From assembly GCF_015500055.1 (NCBI RefSeq), contig NZ_CP045492.1, positions 630,501-694,500 on the forward strand: 64,000 bases of DNA. The letters run 5' to 3'. Below, piece by piece: positions 1-7,379 of this stretch (positions are counted from its first letter, which is position 1; each line of letters starts with the position of its first letter). The position numbers and the translations under genes were made by a program. This stretch comes from Mesorhizobium sp. NBSH29 (GTDB lineage: Bacteria > Pseudomonadota > Alphaproteobacteria > Rhizobiales > Rhizobiaceae). Under the pieces are notes generated by a model. That model was not told where the DNA came from, made no database searches, and worked only from the letters and a program-made list of their open reading frames with translations.

Positions 1-729
1 TTTTCCAGTCGCGGCATCAACGATGGCGATATGGTTGTTTTCCTGCATGGTCACCGCGATCTCGTTGGCGTCGTTAAACGCCACGAACTCCGGCTCCACA
101 TCGTCCGGCGAAACCTCAGGCAGACCGGTCAGCTCAACCGTCTTGATGGATGCGCAATCGACGGACCCTTCAGTCACCGGAATGATCTTCAGATTACCCG
201 TAGGCAATTGCGGCAACGCACCGTCGTTCAAATCCTCATCGCGCTCATTCTCGATGGCAATCGCGAGATACGTGCCGTCCTTGCTATGTGCAATGGAATC
301 CGGCTGGCCACCCAGGTCACAGCTGAGCTCAATCTTTCTGGATGCCAGGTCGATCACGACCAGCTTGCCCGATGGCGCAGTGTAGCTTTCAGACGTGTTC
401 ACCCCTGCAAAAACCTTACCGCCGAGAATAGTGACGGAGGTAGGCTCCCCCTCGATTTTCACGCTGCCGCCCGGCTTCGGCGCCTTGGGGTCAGTCAGGT
501 CGATGAAGCCGATCGCTCCAAGCGGGCTGTCGGAATAGACCAGCGTCATACCATCTTCGCTGGCGTCAATAATCTCGGAGGAGGTAAGCTGCGCCTTGTT
601 GGCATCCTCTGGCAGGTTGTGGGCTACGGGAAAGCTGGCGATGCGGTTGAACATCGGGTCGGCCACGGCCGGAACAGCCACGGAAGCTGCCAGTGCTGCA
701 GACAAGGCAGCGGTGTGTAGTTTCAACAT
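1..729 (-). CDS. Secreted phytase/esterase-like protein, N-terminal part only
   Basis: Only the first 243 codons are here; the frame stays open through base 1, so the C-terminal part lies outside the window. The start is ATG at 729, with AAAGGGG about ten bases upstream. Residues 1-23 form a signal peptide (MLKLHTAALSAALAASVAVP then AVA/D), so the product is exported. The mature part has repeating beta-strand units such as GFIDLTDP, KLVVIDLA and HIAIVDAATG, as in beta-propellers. It resembles rhizobial proteins annotated as esterase-like activity of phytase family, whose catalytic-type domain is C-terminal and not visible here. The family assignment is from memory of the N-terminal sequence; substrate unknown. 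Long frames on the other strand over this stretch are shadows. Confidence 0.75.
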   Translation of the reverse strand, partial: MLKLHTAALSAALAASVAVPAVADPMFNRIASFPVAHNLPEDANKAQLTSSEIIDASEDGMTLVYSDSPLGAIGFIDLTDPKAPKPGGSVKIEGEPTSVTILGGKVFAGVNTSESYTAPSGKLVVIDLASRKIELSCDLGGQPDSIAHSKDGTYLAIAIENERDEDLNDGALPQLPTGNLKIIPVTEGSVDCASIKTVELTGLPEVSPDDVEPEFVAFNDANEIAVTMQENNHIAIVDAATGK

Positions 730-951
730 GTCAGAAAACCCCTTTGGCGATACGAGGGCCATGCCATGGGGCTTGCGTGTTTCACGCCGATGACACTGAC
801 ATGACAGTTTCGCGACGATCATGCCTCGTCCACAGGCAAACATTCTTGCCCCTATGGCCGAACAACGCTATATACGCCTCGATTTCCCATTTTTGGTGGC
901 TTCTAAACCACCGCCCGCGCGGGAACGCGGGCGAACGAGAAGGATATTCTG

Positions 952-1644
952 ATGGCCAATGCGCTGCTCATGCCCAAGGCGACCGCCGTATGGCTGGTCG
1001 ACAACACCGGTTTAACGTTCGAGCAAATCGCCCAGTTCTGTACGCTGCACCCGCTCGAAGTGAGCGCCATTGCCGACGGTGAATCCGCGCAGGGCATCAA
1101 GGGTATGGACCCGGTCATGACCGGCCAGCTGACCCGCGATGAGATTGCCCGGGGTGAAAAAGACGCCACCCACCGGCTGAAACTTTCGGAGCCCAAGGTG
1201 CGGGTGCCCGATCAAAAGCGCAAGGGTCCGCGCTATACGCCGCTTTCCAAGCGTCAGGACCGCCCAAATGCCATCCTGTGGCTGGTCCGCAACCATCCTG
1301 AGCTGAAGGATGCACAGGTTTCCCGCCTGGTCGGCACTACCAAGGCCACCATCGAGCAGATCCGCGACCGCAAGCACTGGAATGCTGCAAATCTGGTTCC
1401 GATGGACCCGGTCATGCTTGGCTTGTGCACCCAGATCGATCTCGACATCGAGGTACAGCGCGCCTCGCGCGGTCGCGATAACGCGGCGCCTGCGGGTGAC
1501 ACGCTGCTTCCCGCCTCGCTGACCGAGCGCCTGACACCGGCAGCGCCCAAGCCTCGCGATGATGACGCCGAACTCGACGCATCCGCCGTATTCGCCAAGC
1601 TCTCTTCGCTGAAGTCGAAAGACCCTGAGCCCGACGACGAATAG
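952..1644 (+). CDS. trcR: Cell-cycle transcriptional regulator TrcR (DUF1013)
   Basis: A 230-residue protein that matches the DUF1013/TrcR family of alphaproteobacteria throughout. Conserved blocks include the start (MANALLMPKATAVWLVDNTG), a helix-turn-helix-like stretch TFEQIAQFC, a second one around LKDAQVSRLVGTTKATIEQI, and the paired phrases GMDPVM and VPMDPVM. These two similar DNA-binding-like modules fit a regulator of cell-cycle genes, as the family is described. The C-terminal 50 residues are acidic and low in complexity (DDDAELDAS, DPEPDDE). The ATG at 952 has GAGAAGG eight bases upstream. It is monocistronic: the cut secreted gene diverges to the left and the TetR gene converges from the right. 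A short inverted repeat (CCGCCCGCGCGGGAACGCGG) lies just before the ribosome-binding site. Confidence 0.9.
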   Translation: MANALLMPKATAVWLVDNTGLTFEQIAQFCTLHPLEVSAIADGESAQGIKGMDPVMTGQLTRDEIARGEKDATHRLKLSEPKVRVPDQKRKGPRYTPLSKRQDRPNAILWLVRNHPELKDAQVSRLVGTTKATIEQIRDRKHWNAANLVPMDPVMLGLCTQIDLDIEVQRASRGRDNAAPAGDTLLPASLTERLTPAAPKPRDDDAELDASAVFAKLSSLKSKDPEPDDE

Positions 1645-1674
1645 AGCGGTCTTCTCCGCTCTGTTTCCACCCGT

Positions 1675-2358
1675 TCACGCAGCCGATAGCAGTTCGCTCA
1701 ACACCATATCCTTGTAGATCGCAACGAGGCTTGCACCTTCTTCGCGCCCTACCGAGATCGCAAGGCGCATCGTCGATTCGCCGAGCGACATTGCCAGGAA
1801 TGCCGCCCGCTCGATCCGCTGAGGATCGGCGGTCGGCCTCACCCGCTTCAGCGTCCTGGCGAGAATCTCGCCATTCGCCCGCCCATAGACAAGGTCAATG
1901 TCGTGCAGCTGCTTGTCAGCCTGCGTCGCTGACCAGATGTCACGCATCACAGGCTCATCCAGAAAAAGCTGGTAATAGGTGTCAATCAGACTCCCGAAAG
2001 CGTTTCGGAAGCCTGCCTCGTCGTGAACCGGCGCCAGCTCAAGCTCAATGCACTCCCGTCCCGCCATATTGTAACGGTCGGCCAGGGTGCGGATGATCGA
2101 GCCCTTGTCTGGGAAATACTGATAGAGCGAGCCAATCGAGACCTCTGCGCGCTCGGCAACCTCACCCATCCGCATGGCATCGCTGCCTTGCTCGGCAATC
2201 AGCTCCGAGGCCGCGGCCACCATCCGCTCCACGCGCTCACGGCTGCGCTTCTGGCTTGGCTCCCTGCGAAGCGCAGTCAGCCTTCCCATGTCGCACACTG
2301 GTGATCCCGGCACATCAACCACTTCCAGCTCCGTCTGTTCCCCGCTTGACAGCAACAA
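1675..2358 (-). CDS. TetR/AcrR family transcriptional regulator
   Basis: A 227-residue TetR-type repressor. The N-terminal helix-turn-helix is clear: RMVAAASELIAEQG, MRMGEVAERAEVSIGSLYQYF, then the ligand-binding C-terminal half. The frame opens with TTG at 2358; an ATG at 2289 (protein beginning MGRLTALRREP) is an equally plausible start since neither has a strong Shine-Dalgarno, and family members usually start close to the basic stretch. It is divergent from the NAD(P)-binding gene at 2416 and the space between contains two palindromic elements, so it most likely represses that gene and itself. The ligand is unknown. The gene ends 30 bases from trcR, converging. Confidence 0.9.
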   Translation of the reverse strand: MLLSSGEQTELEVVDVPGSPVCDMGRLTALRREPSQKRSRERVERMVAAASELIAEQGSDAMRMGEVAERAEVSIGSLYQYFPDKGSIIRTLADRYNMAGRECIELELAPVHDEAGFRNAFGSLIDTYYQLFLDEPVMRDIWSATQADKQLHDIDLVYGRANGEILARTLKRVRPTADPQRIERAAFLAMSLGESTMRLAISVGREEGASLVAIYKDMVLSELLSAA

Positions 2359-2376
2359 TATGAGGATTTATCACAT
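2356..2376. promoter_or_regulatory. Imperfect palindrome, possible TetR operator half-site pair
   Basis: The sequence around AATATGAGGATTTATCACAT contains ATATGAG-type and ATGTGATA-type arms in inverted orientation. They resemble the arms of the element at 2382-2404. It overlaps the TTG start of the TetR gene, so a bound repressor would block that start region. Assignment is inference from position and similarity. Confidence 0.4.
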
Positions 2377-2381
2377 AACAC

Positions 2382-2404
2382 AAATATGAGCATTACTCAC
2401 ATTT
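2382..2404. promoter_or_regulatory. Palindromic operator in the TetR/NmrA divergent region
   Basis: AAATATGAG (2382-2390) and CTCACATTT (2396-2404) form an inverted repeat with one mismatch around a 5-base spacer. It sits 12 bases upstream of the chosen NmrA-family start and is the natural site for the divergently encoded TetR protein. An upstream ATG at 2386 falls inside this element, which is one reason for preferring 2416 as the start of the regulated gene. Confidence 0.6.
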
Positions 2405-2415
2405 GGGATCTCGCT

Positions 2416-3240
2416 ATGACAACAGGTACAGTTCTCGTTACCGCGGCCACCGGGAAGACCGGACGGCGCATCGTTCAGCGGCTTCAAGATAAGGGTGTTC
2501 CGGTGCGATCCGGCTCCCGCCAGGCCACGCCATCTTTCGATTGGGAAGACAAACAAACCTGGCAGCCGGCGCTACAGGGCGTTTCTGCTGCCTATATCGC
2601 CTACTATCCAGATTTGACTGCTCCAGGCGCCCCCGAAACCATTGGCGAATTCATCTCGCTCGCTTTGTCCAATGGCGTGAAACGGCTGGTCCTTTTATCA
2701 GGACGAGCCGAGCCTAAGGCACAACGATGCGAGGAAATTCTAAAAGCGTCAGGCGCTGACTGGACGATCCTGCGGTGCAGCTGGTTCGACCAGAATTTCA
2801 GCGAAAGCTTCCTGCTCGATGCAGTGCTTGCAGGCGAGGTCGCACTCCCCGTTGGCGAGATCCTTGAGCCATTTGTAGATGCGGAAGATATTGCAGAAAT
2901 CGCCGTCGCCGCTCTAACGGAAGATCATCATAAAAATCGCCTTTATGAGATCACCGGACCAAGGCTCCTGAGCTTTTCAACTGCCATAGCTGAAATTGCC
3001 GCGGCAGCAGGCCGCGACATTTCCTACACACAAATAAGCCACGCCGAGTTTAAGGCCATGCTGGAAGAAGGCGGAGTACCCGCCGATATGGTCTTGTTGC
3101 TAGAGGAGCTTTTCACAGTGGTCTTGGATGGCCGCAACCAAAGCCTCGCCGACGGCGTGCAGCAAGCATTAGGACGGCCTCCAAGAGATTTTGCAGACTA
3201 TGCCCGCGAGACAGCGTCAACCGGGGTCTGGAACCAATAA
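2416..3240 (+). CDS. NmrA/SDR-type NAD(P)-binding protein
   Basis: A 274-residue atypical short-chain dehydrogenase-like protein. The N-terminus MTTGTVLVTAATGKTGRRIV is a Rossmann strand-loop-helix with the TAATGKTGR dinucleotide-binding loop at residues 9-17; strand 4 reads VKRLVLLSGRAE. There is no YxxxK pair, which matches NmrA-like and NAD(P)H:quinone-oxidoreductase-like (QOR2) proteins rather than classical SDRs. The start at 2416 is preferred to 2386 because the fold begins there and because 2386 lies in the operator. Divergent from the TetR regulator, so probably induced by whatever ligand that repressor senses; these pairs commonly answer electrophile or quinone stress (inference). 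Confidence 0.85.
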   Translation: MTTGTVLVTAATGKTGRRIVQRLQDKGVPVRSGSRQATPSFDWEDKQTWQPALQGVSAAYIAYYPDLTAPGAPETIGEFISLALSNGVKRLVLLSGRAEPKAQRCEEILKASGADWTILRCSWFDQNFSESFLLDAVLAGEVALPVGEILEPFVDAEDIAEIAVAALTEDHHKNRLYEITGPRLLSFSTAIAEIAAAAGRDISYTQISHAEFKAMLEEGGVPADMVLLLEELFTVVLDGRNQSLADGVQQALGRPPRDFADYARETASTGVWNQ

Positions 3241-3267
3241 TCCAGATTTGGGGCCTCACTATCCCGC

Positions 3268-3996
3268 TTACGAAGCCGACGAGGTCGGGAACGCCCGGGG
3301 CATGTTGGCTCCGGTGCGTTCGCTCATTTCGGCGCGGCGGTAGAAGTCGGCGAGCTGCTTGCCACGCTCCGGCCTGAACGTATCGCCCGGGATGACCGAG
3401 GCGATGCGGTCGATACGGAACGTACGGAAGTCGTCGCGCAGTTCGCACCAGGCTATCAGCGTCCACACCTTGCCCCAGAACCACAGGCCGAGCGGCCTGC
3501 AATTGCGCATGGAGCCACGCCCGGCTTCGTCTCGGTAATCAATGGCTAGTACTTGACGTTTTTCAATCGCACGCTCGATCACGTCAATAGCGGCCCGTGA
3601 GGCATCGTTGACGACATACATCGGCGCATGGATTTCTGTCCTTGCGATCCTGTCTTTTTCAGAGTCAGGCAGCACAGCGCCGATCTTGACCAGCGCTTCT
3701 TCCGCCGCCCGCGCCATCGTCACGCCACCAAAGGCCCGCACCATGCGGGCGCCGGCAACCAGAGCGACGATCTCGTCACGCGTGAACATCAGCGGTGGAA
3801 GGTCGAAGCCTTCGCGCATCATGTAGCCGACGCCGGCCTCCCCATCGATCGGCACGCCGGTCGATTGAAGGTCGGCGATATCGCGGTAAATCGTCCGCTC
3901 GGAAACTTCCAGCCATCCGGCTAGTTTGTGTGCAGTCACCAATCGTCCCCCGCGCAAATGCTGGACGATCTGAAATAATCGGTCGGCGCGTCTCAT
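3268..3996 (-). CDS. HTH/WYL-domain transcriptional regulator (YafY-like)
   Basis: A 242-residue regulator with an N-terminal DeoR-like helix-turn-helix (MRRADRLFQIVQHLRGGRLV, ERTIYRDIADLQSTGVPIDG) and a C-terminal WYL ligand-sensing domain (residues about 140-220, with LAIDYRDEAG, CRPLGLWFWGKVWTLIAWCE and FRTFRIDRI). The ATG at 3996 is used rather than an upstream in-frame codon at 4080, because the conserved fold begins with MRRADRL and GAGGGG lies upstream. The upstream alternative would also read through the hairpins at 4041-4108. The gene converges on the NmrA-type gene with only 27 bases between. Target genes are unknown. Confidence 0.9.
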   Translation of the reverse strand: MRRADRLFQIVQHLRGGRLVTAHKLAGWLEVSERTIYRDIADLQSTGVPIDGEAGVGYMMREGFDLPPLMFTRDEIVALVAGARMVRAFGGVTMARAAEEALVKIGAVLPDSEKDRIARTEIHAPMYVVNDASRAAIDVIERAIEKRQVLAIDYRDEAGRGSMRNCRPLGLWFWGKVWTLIAWCELRDDFRTFRIDRIASVIPGDTFRPERGKQLADFYRRAEMSERTGANMPRAFPTSSAS

Positions 3997-4040
3997 TGCT
4001 GTGTCCCATCCCCTCAACCGGCGGTATCGGCCGCACGGAA

Positions 4041-4062
4041 GGGGCAGCAAGGAGGCTGCCCC
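4041..4062 (-). ncRNA. Hairpin with anti-Shine-Dalgarno loop, possible Cuckoo/CcsR-like RNA element
   Basis: Read on the minus strand this is an 8-base-pair perfect stem (GGGGCAGC / GCTGCCCC) closing the loop CTCCTT, so the loop plus flanking C gives CCUCCUU, complementary to a ribosome-binding site. It lies 70 bases downstream of the DUF1127 gene on the same strand and 45 bases upstream of the WYL regulator start. Alphaproteobacterial Cuckoo/CcsR RNAs show CCUCCU-type loops and are often found next to DUF1127 genes, which is why I mark it. Whether a separate RNA is made cannot be told from sequence; it may simply be 5' leader of the WYL gene. Confidence 0.4.
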
Positions 4063-4084
4063 ATCTTCTAAGCTTGCCACAGTC

Positions 4085-4108
4085 CTCCTGACACCATGAT
4101 GTCAGGAG
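4085..4108 (-). terminator. Hairpin downstream of the DUF1127 gene
   Basis: CTCCTGACA (4085-4093) pairs with TGTCAGGAG (4100-4108), nine base pairs around a six-base loop. It lies 24 bases after the DUF1127 stop. There is no T-run after it on the minus strand, so it may be a transcript-end or stabilising structure, or part of a small RNA with the next hairpin, rather than an intrinsic terminator. Confidence 0.45.
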
Positions 4109-4131
4109 CCTTGCGCGCAAGGATGGAGATA

Positions 4132-4299
4132 TCAGCGCCATTTCACGCCGCATCCCGTTTCCACCCAACCAATATCCCGTCGCAAATGTTCAGGCAGCGA
4201 GCGCATCACGCGCTTTGCACGAATATTCCGCTGGCGGGTGCGCACGGCGTCGACATACCGCCGCGCGGATCGAAAAAGGCCGGTGCTGAAATGGGTCAT
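4132..4299 (-). CDS. DUF1127 small protein
   Basis: A 55-residue protein with the DUF1127 signature near its C-terminus: LPEHLRRDIGWVE, preceded by an arginine-rich helix (RSARRYVDAVRTRQRNIRAKR). The ATG at 4299 has a very good ribosome-binding site (GTAGGAG, seven bases away); an upstream in-frame start at 4350 lacks one. DUF1127 proteins are small, basic and in several alphaproteobacteria act in RNA metabolism and stress responses; some are encoded with small RNAs. It is codirectional with the SDR gene upstream, 77 bases away, with a hairpin between them, and is followed by two more hairpins. The function in this organism is unknown. Confidence 0.8.
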   Translation of the reverse strand: MTHFSTGLFRSARRYVDAVRTRQRNIRAKRVMRSLPEHLRRDIGWVETGCGVKWR

Positions 4300-4335
4300 G
4301 ACAATGTCTCCTACTGAGAAAACATCGTCGCACAC

Positions 4336-4363
4336 CCCTCCTGCCAGCACTCCGTCAGGAGGG
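4336..4363 (-). terminator. Hairpin between the SDR gene and the DUF1127 gene
   Basis: CCCTCCTG (4336-4343) pairs with CAGGAGGG (4356-4363) around a 12-base loop, 13 bases after the SDR stop codon. No T-run follows on the minus strand. The stem repeats the CTCCTG/CAGGAG motif seen in the hairpin at 4085-4108, so the DUF1127 gene is flanked by two similar structures. Confidence 0.45.
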
Positions 4364-4376
4364 ATGCGTATGCGTT

Positions 4377-5174
4377 CTATTTCTGTTCGGGTACTGCAAC
4401 TGTATAATTCAACGGCAAGCGGCCACCATCGGCATAGATGGTCTGACCGGTGATGTAGCTTGCATCGTCTGACGCCAGAAACGCAGCAATTGATGCAATC
4501 TCCGAAGGGTCGCCAATGCGGCCCATCGGCGTGCGCGACAGGATGCGGTTCTTAGCAGCCGGGTCAGAATTCACGCTGGCCAGCATATCTGTCATGATCG
4601 AGCCGGGCCCGATAGCATTCACGCGGATACCATAAGGCGCCAGCGAAAGCGCCATCACCTTGGTCAGCTGGTTGATGCCGCCCTTGGAAACCGAATAGGG
4701 CACCTGGTTGGCAATGGCGAAAACCGCATTCACCGAAGACATATTGACGATTGCGCCCGGCTTTTCGCCCTTCTTCACGCGCTCCACCATGTGCCGGGCA
4801 ACCGCCTGGCCTGCCAGAAATGAGCCTTTGAGATTAACGTTGAGAACACGATCGAAATCGCTCTCCTCGAGATCCAGAAAATCGGCTCCATGCACAATGC
4901 CGGCATTGTTCACGAGAATATCAACCGTGCCGAATGCCTTCAGCGCAGCTTCCAGAAGTCCGTCGATTGCCGCACGCTTGGCCACATCCGTCTCGACGAA
5001 ATGCACCTCACCGGCGCCCTCCAGCTGCTTTACTGCTTTTTCCCCGCGCGCGCGGTCAAAATCGCCGATCATGACCTTCGCGCCCTCAGCGAGATAGCGC
5101 TCGGCGATGGCATAGCCGATGCCTCCGGCAGCCCCCGTCACAACGGCTGATTTTCCTGCAAGTTTCATAGTCAT
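4377..5174 (-). CDS. SDR family oxidoreductase
   Basis: A 265-residue classical short-chain dehydrogenase: cofactor loop TGAAGGIG at residues 13-20, acidic residue after strand 2 (GDFD, suggesting NAD preference), NNAG at 89-92, catalytic Ser about 147, and YSVSK with Tyr160 and Lys164. The C-terminus is slightly longer than usual, ending LNYTVAVPEQK. The ATG at 5174 has AGGAGC directly upstream; a second ATG two codons on would also work. It follows the propionyl-CoA synthetase gene on the same strand after 52 bases and could be cotranscribed. The substrate cannot be read from sequence; 3-oxoacyl-ACP reductase-like and polyol dehydrogenase-like members look alike at this level. Confidence 0.9.
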   Translation of the reverse strand: MTMKLAGKSAVVTGAAGGIGYAIAERYLAEGAKVMIGDFDRARGEKAVKQLEGAGEVHFVETDVAKRAAIDGLLEAALKAFGTVDILVNNAGIVHGADFLDLEESDFDRVLNVNLKGSFLAGQAVARHMVERVKKGEKPGAIVNMSSVNAVFAIANQVPYSVSKGGINQLTKVMALSLAPYGIRVNAIGPGSIMTDMLASVNSDPAAKNRILSRTPMGRIGDPSEIASIAAFLASDDASYITGQTIYADGGRLPLNYTVAVPEQK

Positions 5175-5226
5175 AGTGCTCCTGTTTGGCGCAGACCCTG
5201 CTGTGCCAAATTCCTGCGGTCAAGCG

Positions 5227-7134
5227 TCAGACACCCATGCCGCGTTGGTTCAGCGCAACTGTTACTTCGTCCAGAATGTCCGGATCATCAATGGTCGCCG
5301 GCATTGTCCATTCCTCGCGGTCGGCAATTTTCTGCATGGTGGCGCGCAAAATCTTGCCCGAGCGCGTTTTCGGCAGCCGCTTGACTGTCACCACTGTCTT
5401 CATAGCTGCCACAGCCCCAATGCGTTCGCGCACCAGCGCCACCACTTCGCGCTCAATCTCGGCGCTATCGCGGTCAGCCCCTGCATTCAACACCACAAAC
5501 GCACAAGGCACCTGCCCCTTCAGCGCATCCGCAATGCCCACCACCGCACATTCGGCAACATCGGGATGTTCCGCCAGCACCTCTTCCATCGCACCCGTTG
5601 AAAGCCTGTGCCCGGCAACGTTGATGATGTCATCGGTGCGCGCCATAACGAAAAGATAGCCGTCATTATCGATATAGCCGGCGTCTGCGGTTTTATAGTA
5701 TCCGGGAAATTCGCTCAGATAGGCCTCACGAAACCTCTGGTCAGCGTTCCACAGGGTCGGCAGGCAGCCCGGCGGCAGCGGCAGTTTGATCACCACATTG
5801 CCAAGCGTCTCACGCGCCACCTCATCGCCGGCATCATCCAGAATGCGAATATCATAGCCCGGCATCGGCACGCCCGGAGAACCATATTTCACCGGCAAAA
5901 GCCCAAGCCCCGCTGGGTTCAGCGTCATCGGAGATCCGGTCTCGGTCTGCCACCAATGGTCGATCACCGGCACTTTCAGTTTCTGCTCGGCCCACTTCAC
6001 GGTTTCAGGATCAGCCCGCTCGCCGGCCAGAAACAAGGTGCGAAACTTCGACAGATCATATTTGGGCACAAAACTGCCCTGCGGGTCCTGCCCTTTTATC
6101 GCGCGAAACGCAGTCGGCGCCGTAAACAGCGCCACCACGCCATGGTCAGAGATCACCCGCCAGAATGTCCCGGCATCCGGTGTGCCGACAGGCTTGCCCT
6201 CAAACATCACCGATGTCGCGCCATGCAGCAGCGGGCCATAGACAATATAGGAGTGCCCAACCACCCAGCCCACATCCGACGCTGCCCAGAACACCTCGCC
6301 CGGCTTCACGCCAAATTCGTTGAACATCGACCATTTGAGCGCAACCATATGGCCGCCATTATCGCGCACCACGCCCTTGGGCTGGCCCGTCGTGCCTGAT
6401 GTGTAAAGCACGTAGAGCGGGTCCGTCGCCAGCACGGACACACACTCCACCACCGTGCCTGCCGCCTTTTCGCGGGCCACGGCATCGGCATAATCAATAT
6501 CGCGCCCTTCAATCAATTCGCATCGCTGCGCATCGCGCTGCAAGATCACGCAATGATCCACCTTGTGACGCGCCAGCGAAATCGCACCATCCAGAAGCGG
6601 CTTGTAGGCAATCAACCGTCCGGGTTCGAGGCCACACGACGCCGAGATGATGAGTCTAGGCTGCGCATCATCAATACGCGTCGCAAGCTCATGCGCCGCA
6701 AACCCGCCAAACACCACCGAATGCACCGCCCCCAGCCGCGCGCAGGCGAGCATCGCAAAGGCCGCTTCCGGCACCATCGGCATATAGATGATCACCCGGT
6801 CACCCTTGCCAATGCCCTTGGCACGCAACACGGCAGCAAGCGCGGTCACCTCCTCCAGCACCTGCCTGTAGGTGAATTTGCGGATGCTTGCGGTAATGGC
6901 GCTGTCATGGATAAGCGCAATCTGATCGGCGCGCCCATTGTCCACATGCCGGTCGAGCGCGTTGAAGCAGGTGTTGCATTCTGCCCCCACAAACCAGCGC
7001 CCATAGACACCCGCCTCAGCATCAAACACACGATCCCATGGTTTGAACCAGTCGATTTCCCCGGCGGCTTTCGCCCAAAAACCCTCGGGATCGTTCTTCC
7101 AGCTATCGTAAACCTCGAAATACCGTGTGTTCAT
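5227..7134 (-). CDS. prpE: Propionyl-CoA synthetase
   Basis: A 635-residue ACS-family ligase that activates propionate (ATP + propionate + CoA to propionyl-CoA + AMP + PPi) through an acyl-adenylate. Landmarks: the ACS N-terminal segment (YFEVYDSWKNDPEGFW), the P-loop-like YTSGTTGQPKGVV, the [10 protein letters not shown] stretch, HWWQTETGSP in the acyl pocket, and the C-terminal catalytic lysine in [10 protein letters not shown], a usual site of regulatory acetylation. Length and residues near the acyl pocket fit PrpE better than Acs; a true Acs is at 25689. ATG 7134 has GGGAGGA eight bases upstream, so the longer in-frame extension to 7224 is rejected. Probably heads a transcript with the SDR gene. 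Confidence 0.9.
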   Translation of the reverse strand: MNTRYFEVYDSWKNDPEGFWAKAAGEIDWFKPWDRVFDAEAGVYGRWFVGAECNTCFNALDRHVDNGRADQIALIHDSAITASIRKFTYRQVLEEVTALAAVLRAKGIGKGDRVIIYMPMVPEAAFAMLACARLGAVHSVVFGGFAAHELATRIDDAQPRLIISASCGLEPGRLIAYKPLLDGAISLARHKVDHCVILQRDAQRCELIEGRDIDYADAVAREKAAGTVVECVSVLATDPLYVLYTSGTTGQPKGVVRDNGGHMVALKWSMFNEFGVKPGEVFWAASDVGWVVGHSYIVYGPLLHGATSVMFEGKPVGTPDAGTFWRVISDHGVVALFTAPTAFRAIKGQDPQGSFVPKYDLSKFRTLFLAGERADPETVKWAEQKLKVPVIDHWWQTETGSPMTLNPAGLGLLPVKYGSPGVPMPGYDIRILDDAGDEVARETLGNVVIKLPLPPGCLPTLWNADQRFREAYLSEFPGYYKTADAGYIDNDGYLFVMARTDDIINVAGHRLSTGAMEEVLAEHPDVAECAVVGIADALKGQVPCAFVVLNAGADRDSAEIEREVVALVRERIGAVAAMKTVVTVKRLPKTRSGKILRATMQKIADREEWTMPATIDDPDILDEVTVALNQRGMGV

Positions 7135-7223
7135 CAGCCATCCTCCCGAAATGTCGGCCAAGAATTGGCATTCCTGACAGCACCTGTCTATTACCAACAA
7201 GGTGCAACGGACTGGGGCTGACA

Positions 7224-7379
7224 ATGGGCAAGATCATGGCGCTGCTTCTATTGGCAGCAATGCTCGTCCATCTCATCAAGCCGCTCGGCCTGCCGGGTCT
7301 GAAAAAGCGCGGTGACTTCTGGAAAATCGCTGTCGTCGCCATTGCCGTAATGATGCTGGCGGTTCTGATTCGTCCTTAG
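7224..7379 (+). CDS. Small membrane protein, 51 residues
   Basis: The frame encodes two hydrophobic helices: MALLLLAAMLVHLI (about residues 5-18) and WKIAVVAIAVMMLAVLI (about 32-48), joined by a polar loop KPLGLPGLKKRGDF. The ATG at 7224 is preceded by GGGGCTGACA, an acceptable ribosome-binding site. It starts 90 bases from the divergent prpE start and its stop overlaps the end of the convergent hmuV by 4 bases. The base composition and the clean two-helix layout suggest a real gene, but I do not recognise a family and assign no function. Confidence 0.6.
   Translation: MGKIMALLLLAAMLVHLIKPLGLPGLKKRGDFWKIAVVAIAVMMLAVLIRP

Noticed and set aside
31-720. Long rightward frames at the left edge
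   Set aside because: They oppose the cut secreted-protein gene, whose signal peptide and repeats are clear; the rightward frames show no domain and Arg/His-rich composition typical of shadows.
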